From Undaria pinnatifida (lineage: Eukaryota; Sar; Phaeophyceae; Laminariales; Alariaceae), in NCBI GenBank assembly GCA_012845835.1, contig JABAKD010000017.1, positions 1,441,001 through 1,505,000 of the forward strand: a stretch of DNA of 64,000 nt, in the 5' to 3' direction. The notes beneath the pieces are model-generated. The model was not told the origin of the DNA and did not search any database. It saw only the letters and a list, made by a program, of their open reading frames with translations. Positions 59,805 to 64,000 of this stretch are shown piece after piece. How positions within the stretch are numbered: the first letter of the stretch is position 1; every line of letters begins with the position of its first letter. The translations under genes were made by a program, and so were the position numbers.

Positions 59805-59924
59805 CTGCCACACCATATCATACGAGAGAGAGCGTGCGCAAAATTGATTGGGGAGGTGGGATGTTCGGTGAACAATATAATTGGTTGAAAGAGACAACTT
59901 TTTGTTGTTGCAAGCTGTCGCCAT

Positions 59925-60980
59925 GCTATCCCACCGTTGTCATACGAGAGCGTGGGTCAGTTGGTTGGAGATATGGGATGCTCGTTGAAATCAGACACGC
60001 AAGCGTGAAGCGCGATCCTTGCTTTTGGGGGGAGTTCCAAAGCTAAAAAAGCCTCTTCATGAAGGGGTGCCTACATACAGCCGGACAGTAGGTGGCTCAT
60101 GCTAACACGTTAGGACTTTCGCACAGTACGGTAACGTGCGAAGGCCGGGTTCTGGTAAATATTGGCCGCGTCCAGCAGAGGCTGAAGCGATTTCCCCCTG
60201 CATCTCTCGAAGATCGTCTGTCACAAATATGCCATACGGTATCATACGAGAGAGCGCGTCAGCTGACTGGAACGATGGGAAGTTCGCTGCAAGCTGTCGC
60301 AAATCTCTGTCACGTCGTATGTACGAGAAAGCGTGCATCAACTACTCTTGATAGTTAGTGTTCGTCTATATTATCGCACTCTGCCACGTCGTATCCTACG
60401 AGAGAGCGCGCGTCAATTCATTAGAGCGAGGAAACGTTTTATCGTACGCGGCCACGTTTTTAATCTCGCAACAAGGTTATCGTGCAAGCGGGAGGATCTG
60501 GTAAACGCCATGTTGACCATGACCGTACACAAGTTCCCATGGCTGTTACTTAGCCATGTCCAGTAATTTCTGCGACGACTTTTTGCCAAGGTTAGCTGTC
60601 GCAAAACACATTGTGTGGCAATTATGTCGCAATCTGTCACAACGTATTGCACGAGAAACCGGGCGTCAATTCGTCAGAGCGATGGACCGTCGAGGGCGCG
60701 TTAGTACTTATTCGACACTATAGTTGAGGGTCACTACGTACGATACGAACAATACTTATCCTAGCCCTGACCCTAACCCAATCAACCAATGAATGTCTAG
60801 GACCAGTCCCCTTCGTCTTGTACTCACAAGTGTCCGTCAACCATATTATCGAACATGTGTCGGAAACGTCTATTTTAAACGTTCGTGGGAAGCTGTCACA
60901 ACCTTCCACAACCGTACGAGAGAGGCTGCCAATTGGTTTGGAGCGATGGGATGTTCGTTCAAATAAGGCGTGCGAGCGCC
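59925..60980 (-). pseudogene. Array of decayed copies of exon 1's 5' boundary
   Basis: The clearest copy, near 60200, reads DDLREMQGE after GTGACAG, against [10 protein letters not shown] in exon 1. The intron-side landmark TACGAGAGAG...GCGTCAATT recurs near 59942, 60245, 60325, 60390, 60650 and 60925, giving at least six units of irregular 80-280 bp spacing. Confidence 0.82.
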
Positions 60981-61149
60981 AAGCGAGTTCTTTTATATAT
61001 TTTGTTTCCAACGATATAAAAGCTTATTCACAGCGGGCTGCTCATATGAGACATTCAGTTGCGTATGACAAGCTGACTCCTTACGATCCCCTGTCGGTAC
61101 GATATCGTTATCGTACGAGAAGGTTAAGATGGCCTTTCTGGGAAGGAAA

Positions 61150-61830
61150 ACTGTCAGGGCCTTTCACCGCTCGGATCACTGCGGGTGGATCGGATCGTGT
61201 CAGGGTGGCCCGGCCCGACTCGTGATATTTGAAAAGCTTCTGGCCTGACCCGACCCGACCCGACCCGACCCGACCCGACCCGACCCGACCCGACCCGACC
61301 CGACCCGACCCGACCGACCCGACCCGACCCGACCCGACCCGACCCGACCCGACCCGACCCGACCCGACCCGACCCGACCCGACCCGACCCGACCCGACAT
61401 GACCCGACCCGACCCGACCCGACCCGACCCGACCCGACCCGACCCGACCCGACCCGACCCGACCCGACCCGACCCGACCCGACCCGACCCGACCCGACCC
61501 GACCCGACCCGACCCGACCCGACCCGACCCGACCCGACCCGACCCGACCCGACCCGACCCGACCCGACCCGACCCGACCCGACCCGACCCGACCCGACCC
61601 GACCCGACCCGACCCGACCGACCCGACCCGACCCGACCCGACCCGACCCGACCCGACCCGACCCGACCCGACCCGACCCGACCCGACCCGACCGACCCGA
61701 CCCGACCCGACCCCACCCGACCCGAACCCATCCGACCGGACACGACCTGGTCCAACCCGACCTGACCGGTGAGATTTTGAACATCTCCTGACCCAACCCG
61801 TGTCGGCCCGCAAGTTTTGACCCGTAGAAA
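61150..61830. repeat. Family-B-like block with (CCCGA)n expansion of about 470 bp
   Basis: Starts CAGGGCCTTTCACCGCTCGG. The core 61244-61715 is over 90 CCCGA pentamers with few breaks; the right part reads GACCCGTAGAAAACCTTG. Open frames of Val-Gly-Ser-Gly-Arg or Arg-Pro-Asp-Pro-Thr on both strands, including a 320-codon one, are artefacts. Confidence 0.93.
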
Positions 61831-61849
61831 ACCTTGAAATATTTCTATG

Positions 61850-61960
61850 CCGTCGGGTTTTCACCAACCAGCCGCACATGGCGTGCTTCAAGCGGGAATC
61901 GCCATGAGGTGTTCGGTGAGTCACATGGAAGGTGAGCTGCAATGATCCACCTGGGGCGCT
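61850..61960. repeat. Interspersed repeat family F
   Basis: Reads GTCGGGTTTTCACCAACCAG, GAGGTGTTCGGTGAGTCACA and TGGAAGGTGAGCTGCAATGA, matching 25150-25275. Confidence 0.7.
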
Positions 61961-62069
61961 CGACGAACTCGATGGCTTATTAGATGACATTTCCTCTCCG
62001 GTTGCATGTGAAATTCTCGTCCAAATGGCACAGCGCGGTGCAGTGGGTGGGGCTCTCAACAAGGCCGTT

Positions 62070-62560
62070 TGACTAGTGCCGCCGCCCTCTATAGCGCCGG
62101 TGAAGTCGCCTGACACGAATGGAACCTAATAGTAACCCTTTATAGCAACCCTATTTCCGATGGTGCCCGTGCCCTGAATAGTGCCGATGCCCTGAATAGC
62201 ACCGGTGTATTGGGGTGGCACATACCGTCACTGTTGGGAGCCCTCCACCAATAGTGCGTTAAGCTCTCCGAAAACTGCCCCCACCCACGTTTTACAGGAG
62301 ACAGTCGAATTCGAAGTAGGGCGGGATTTTTTCAAGTCACCTGGCACGAATGGAACTCCCTATAGTCACCCATCATAGCAACCCTATTCCCAATAGTGCC
62401 GGTGCCCTGAATAGTGCCGGTGCCTTGAATAGTGCCGGTGCCCAGTGCCGGTGCCCTCAACAGAGTCGCCGCCCTGAACAAATCCGATGCCCCGAATGGA
62501 GCCGGTGTGTTGGGCTGGCACATGCCATCAATGGTGGGAGCCCTCCAAGGGTAGTGCTTT
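62070..62560 (+). repeat. Two adjacent family-E copies with local AATAGTGCCGGTG amplification
   Basis: Two half-similar units (62080-62245 and 62340-62560), each with TGGCACATRCC and GGGAGCCCTCCA. Inside, the phrase GAATAGTGCCGGTGCC is repeated several times. Confidence 0.65.
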
Positions 62561-62744
62561 AACCCCTCTGGAAACAGCCCCCACCCACGTCTATACAGGG
62601 GAAAGTCAAAAATTCGATTTTGTGGGGGATTTCGTAACTCGTTTCTACGAGATACAGATACCATAGCACTTTCTGGCTGAAATATTTTTTGTTCTGGATG
62701 ACGGGGTCCCTCAACCGAAAGCCGTCAGAATTTTCGCCATTTTT

Positions 62745-63265
62745 TTTCTCGGGCTTTTCACGGGTCGGGTAAGAAAAGGTCAGGGTGACCAAACACCGAC
62801 CCCTGAGATTTTGGGGGGAGAAAAACTGAAACATTTTCCTGATTCAAGGGGGCCCCTAACCCTAAGAATCCGTCGGAACTTCGCCATTTTATCAGGGCTA
62901 GTCACGGGTCGGATCGTTTCTCGCGGGTCGGATAAAAAAGGGTCAGGGTGACCAGACCCGACCCGTGAGATTTTGAAAAAACTGAAGCTTTTTTGCTGAA
63001 TGACGGGATCCCTTAACTCGAAACCGTCGGAACCTCGCTATTTTATCGGGGCTTTTCACGGGTCGGGTCATTCTCGAGGGTCGGATTAAGGGTCAGGATG
63101 ACCAAACACCGACCCCTGAGATCTGGAAAAACTCCTGGCACGGCCCGACCCGTGAGATTTCCAACACCTCTTGACCCGACCCGACCCGACCCGACCCGAC
63201 CCCCAATTTTCGTTTTAACTCTCCTGATCCGACCCACGGGCCGGATCGTGACCCGTGAAATTCCC
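62745..63265. repeat. Three family-B copies in the same orientation
   Basis: Starts at 62751 (GGGCTTTTCACGGGTCGGGT), 62894 (CAGGGCTAGTCACGGGTCGG) and 63049 (GGGGCTTTTCACGGGTCGGG). The last ends GTGACCCGTGAAATTCCCTG. Each is preceded by a family-D-like phrase (CCCTTAACTCGAAACCGTCG), so the pair may have been copied as a unit. Confidence 0.75.
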
Positions 63266-63289
63266 TGGGTATTTTCTTGCTTTAATTTC

Positions 63290-63480
63290 TATTGTATACC
63301 TAGGCCATGGGATTGCTCATCGGGTTGCGATTTCCAATTTTTGAAATTTTCCAAAGAAAATATTTTTGGACGAGGTATGGAGCTCCTCGAGGGAGTTAGG
63401 AGCCTCACGAAAGAAGCAAAACTGGTGTGCCCCTCTAACGCAGCATGCGCCTTGTTCAGTAGTGAAAATGGGAGGGAAAA
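63290..63480. repeat. Partial family-D interior
   Basis: TATACCTAGGCCATGGGATT, CATCGGGTTGCGATTT and TGGAGCTCCTCGAGGGAGTT, as in 23360-23450. No termini were found. Confidence 0.6.
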
Positions 63481-63609
63481 CAAAAAAGCCTCTAGACCCA
63501 GGAGACTTCACCGCGTTATCACCACCCTAAACATACCAGATAAAGTGCCAACAATATTTAGTCTACCCTTTATTTGGGTTGTCCGCACATTTTTTTTCAG
63601 ATCACGTAA

Positions 63610-64000
63610 ATCGCGCGACTTAGGGTCGTAGCCTTAGCCTGGGTTAGGGTCAGGGTTAGGGTTAGGATTAGGGTCGGGGTTAGGGTTAGGATTAGGTTCG
63701 GGGTTAGGGTTAGGATTAGGTTCGGGGTTAGGGTTAGGATTAGGTTCAGGGCTAGGGCTAGGATTAGGTTCAGGGTTAGGGTTAGGATTAGGGTCAGGGT
63801 TAGGGTTAGGATAAGGGTCAGGGTTAGGGTTAGGATTAGGTTCAGGGTTAGGGTTAGGATTAGGGTCAGGGTTAGGGTTAGGATTAGGTTCAGGGTTAGG
63901 ATTAGGGTCAGGGTTAGGGTTAGGATTAGGTTCAGGGCTAGGGTTAGGATTAGGTTCAGGGTTAGGATTAGGATTAGGGTCAGGGTTAGGATTAGGGTCA
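63610..64000 (+). repeat. Degenerate TTAGGG-type telomeric repeat array, running off the window
   Basis: From about 63640 the plus strand is built from GGGTTAGGGTTAGGATTAGG with GGTCA and GGTTC variants in a rough 23-bp higher-order unit. The G-rich strand runs 5' to 3' rightwards, as at a right-hand chromosome end. It could equally be an interstitial array. Confidence 0.9.

Noticed and set aside
56580-56909. 109-codon Asp-Arg-Gln-Thr open frame
   Set aside because: Translation of a TCTG tetranucleotide microsatellite.
58834-58915. Functional tRNA gene
   Set aside because: A and B boxes are good but the acceptor stem mispairs and a SINE-like body follows.
60718-61011. CCCTAACCC-like text near 60770 as a second telomeric tract
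   Set aside because: Only two or three degenerate units; too short to call.
61154-62116. 320-codon minus-strand open frame and its overlapping relatives on both strands
   Set aside because: Composed of a CCCGA pentamer run; open in several frames because the repeat lacks stop codons.

Overview
This window is eukaryotic nuclear DNA holding the 5' third of one very large, intron-rich gene. Thirty-seven short exons on the minus strand, read from 59804 down to 1192, join into 1,535 codons with no stop and no phase conflict at any junction. They encode the tail and linker of the cytoplasmic dynein 2 heavy chain (DYNC2H1/DHC1b), the motor for retrograde intraflagellar transport. The AAA motor ring must lie beyond coordinate 1. 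The first residues of the protein were not resolved. No second protein-coding gene, rRNA, CRISPR array or operon is supported.

The organism must build cilia or flagella. It has introns averaging about 1.5 kb and a TTAGGG-type repeat at the right edge. A flagellate alga with a repeat-rich genome, such as a brown alga or other stramenopile, is my best guess, but this is inference and nothing here proves it.

Layout from right to left, which is the gene's 5' to 3' direction: degenerate TTAGGG array (63.6-64.0 kb); GGGTC/CCCGA repeat block (61.1-63.3 kb); array of exon-1 boundary copies (59.9-61.0 kb); tail exons 1-10 (59.8-44.0 kb); a repeat-dense 4.4-kb intron (44.0-39.6 kb); tail exons 11-27 (39.6-15.0 kb); linker exons 28-37 (13.1-1.2 kb). 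About 8% of the gene span is coding.

The introns hold several interspersed families: tRNA-derived SINEs; a hAT-like element with an 8-bp target-site duplication; two other inverted-repeat families; and many satellites and microsatellites. The most unusual signal is that roughly half of the dynein exons have one to five decayed, partial copies of their own exon/intron junction in the neighbouring intron. Many can still be read as dynein peptide before a stop, frameshift or lost splice site. This suggests the introns grew partly by repeated tandem duplication of exon boundaries.
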